A stretch of DNA of 7,043 nt from Casp-actino8 sp945862545 (lineage in GTDB: Bacteria; Actinomycetota; Acidimicrobiia; Acidimicrobiales; Ilumatobacteraceae): positions 1 to 7,043 of the forward strand of contig CAMAYS010000112.1 of assembly GCA_945862545.1 (NCBI GenBank), read 5' to 3'. Below are positions 6,088-7,043 of this stretch, one piece after another. Both the position numbers and the translations under genes were made by a program. The notes beneath the pieces are model-generated. The model was given only the letters and a program-made list of their open reading frames with translations, made no database searches and was not told where the DNA came from. Numbering within the stretch: position 1 is the first letter of the stretch; every line of letters begins with the position of its first letter.

Positions 6088-7043
6088 GTGGGTAAAATAG
6101 GCTCCGATCTTCGTCGTACTTTGACACCTTTAACACCTGCATTCGCGCTTGTAGCCGTGCAGTTGGTCTTTTTTGGTTTACCTGCGGGGGCCTTTATTCG
6201 CGGGATCGTGCTCGGGTTACTGACGGCACTCTTGGCTGTGGGAATGGCCTTGGTCTATCGAGCCAACAGAGTGATCAACTTCGCCCAGGCGGATCTAGGT
6301 TTTGTGCCAGCGATTTTGTCAGTTGGCCTGATCGTATTCAACGGCTTGCCGTATCTTTTTGGACTCGGTGTCGGTCTCGTCAGTTCGATTGTTCTGGGTG
6401 CCATCGTGGAATTGGCGATCGTGCGGCGATTCGTGCGTTCCCCGCGGTTAGTGCTCACCGTGGCAACTTTGGGTATCACTCAACTGCTGAGCGTATTGGC
6501 CATTATTTTGCCCCGTTTATGGGACGAAGTGGCGGCTTCCGAAAGGATTCCGCCCCCTGTCGCCTGGAAACTCACCGTCGGGACGTTCATTCTGAACGCC
6601 AATGATCTCATTGCCATGATCCTTGCTCCGCTGGCAATGATTGCGGTGGGGTTGTTTCTTTCGAAAACGCAAGTCGGCATTGCTGTTCGCGCCGCCGCCG
6701 AGCGCAGTGATCGCGCTGCCCTTCTGGGAATACCAGTGGGCTGGCTTTCCACCATTGTGTGGATGTTGGCATCGGCCTTGTCGTTCTTAGCCCTCTTTTT
6801 GCGCTCGGGAATTCTTGGAGTGCCGATCGGTGGCGCACTCTCGGTCTCGGGCTTGGTACTGGCACTGGCGGCTTTAGTGATTGGACGACTGCGCAACTTG
6901 CCAACGATTGCAGTTGCCGCTGTGGCGCTAGGAATTCTTGAGTACGGAGTGCAATGGAACGCTGAAAGTCCTTTGCTAGTCGCGCCGTTCATCGCAGTGG
7001 CGGTGATGGCGGCCTTATTGATGCAACGCAAGGGCGTCTCGCG
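6088..7043 (+). CDS. Branched-chain amino acid (LIV-type) ABC transporter permease, LivH-like (3'-partial)
   Basis: This is an inner-membrane permease subunit of a LIV/HAAT-family ABC importer for branched-chain amino acids, or related substrates such as urea or amides. There are 318 full codons and the frame is open at the window end. After a short charged N-terminus (2-11), hydrophobic segments start near 18-36 and 37-57. The family hallmark follows directly: LVYRANRVINFAQADLG (55-71), matching the Y-R-x-x-R/G-x-I-N-F-A-Q-G-E/D pattern of LivH. The cytoplasmic coupling loop with A-A-A-E-R-S-D-R-A-A-L-L-G (202-214) contacts the ATPase, and further hydrophobic helices run to the end. The start is GTG 6088, supported by the purine-rich site just upstream. 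An in-frame ATG at 6001 would add 29 non-conserved residues. LivH alone is usually about 290-300 residues, so the still-open frame allows either a slightly long LivH or an actinobacterial LivH-LivM fusion. Substrate-binding protein and ATPase genes, if linked, lie beyond the window. Confidence 0.9.
   Translation, partial: MGKIGSDLRRTLTPLTPAFALVAVQLVFFGLPAGAFIRGIVLGLLTALLAVGMALVYRANRVINFAQADLGFVPAILSVGLIVFNGLPYLFGLGVGLVSSIVLGAIVELAIVRRFVRSPRLVLTVATLGITQLLSVLAIILPRLWDEVAASERIPPPVAWKLTVGTFILNANDLIAMILAPLAMIAVGLFLSKTQVGIAVRAAAERSDRAALLGIPVGWLSTIVWMLASALSFLALFLRSGILGVPIGGALSVSGLVLALAALVIGRLRNLPTIAVAAVALGILEYGVQWNAESPLLVAPFIAVAVMAALLMQRKGVS

Noticed and set aside
6480..7031. 183-codon open frame on the - strand opposite the LIV permease.
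   Set aside because: Low-complexity, Ala/Thr/Arg/Ser-rich translation with no recognisable motif, fully antisense to a clear LivH-like coding frame; it is a shadow frame.

Overview
The window looks like a stretch of an actinobacterial chromosome. The helicase has PcrA/UvrD1-type motifs and a C-terminal Tudor-like domain, and the last gene resembles the long LIV-type permeases common in Actinobacteria. Base composition is intermediate (around half G+C by eye), lower than soil actinomycetes. This would fit a planktonic lineage such as an aquatic Acidimicrobiia-like group, but that placement is inference. I see no mobile element, CRISPR array, rRNA or complete tRNA. Genes are tightly packed and no gene-free gap exceeds about 160 bases.

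Left block, + strand (1-3572): the 3' part of a PcrA/UvrD superfamily 1A DNA helicase gene, whose start lies before the window. After 44 bases comes a small flavodoxin-like protein gene. The gene for a clear N-carbamoylputrescine amidase (AguB, final step of agmatine to putrescine) follows with no gap, its ATG directly after the flavodoxin stop codon. The helicase is a housekeeping repair gene; the other two look co-translated.

Middle block, - strand (3592-5927), read right to left: a 133-residue SRPBCC/polyketide-cyclase-like protein, then a 517-residue cysteine-type (formylglycine) sulfatase whose start codon overlaps the SRPBCC stop by one base. After 105 bases comes a 91-residue protein with a tandem 14-residue coiled-coil repeat and one C-terminal membrane helix. 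The first two form a translationally coupled pair. The third may be a distal member or may have its own promoter. This block converges on the AguB gene with only 19 bases between stop codons.

Right block, + strand (6088 to the window end): the 5' part of a branched-chain amino acid (LIV, LivH-type) ABC permease gene, starting at GTG and still open at the edge. The 160-base divergent region between it and the SRPBCC gene holds an imperfect palindrome, a short direct repeat, a 14-codon mini-ORF, and a hairpin followed by six T residues just before the permease ribosome binding site. These are the best regulatory candidates in the window, but none is proven. I found no convincing undescribed system. 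The SRPBCC-sulfatase pair, the repeat-bearing membrane coiled-coil gene and the permease leader are the points most worth a second look.
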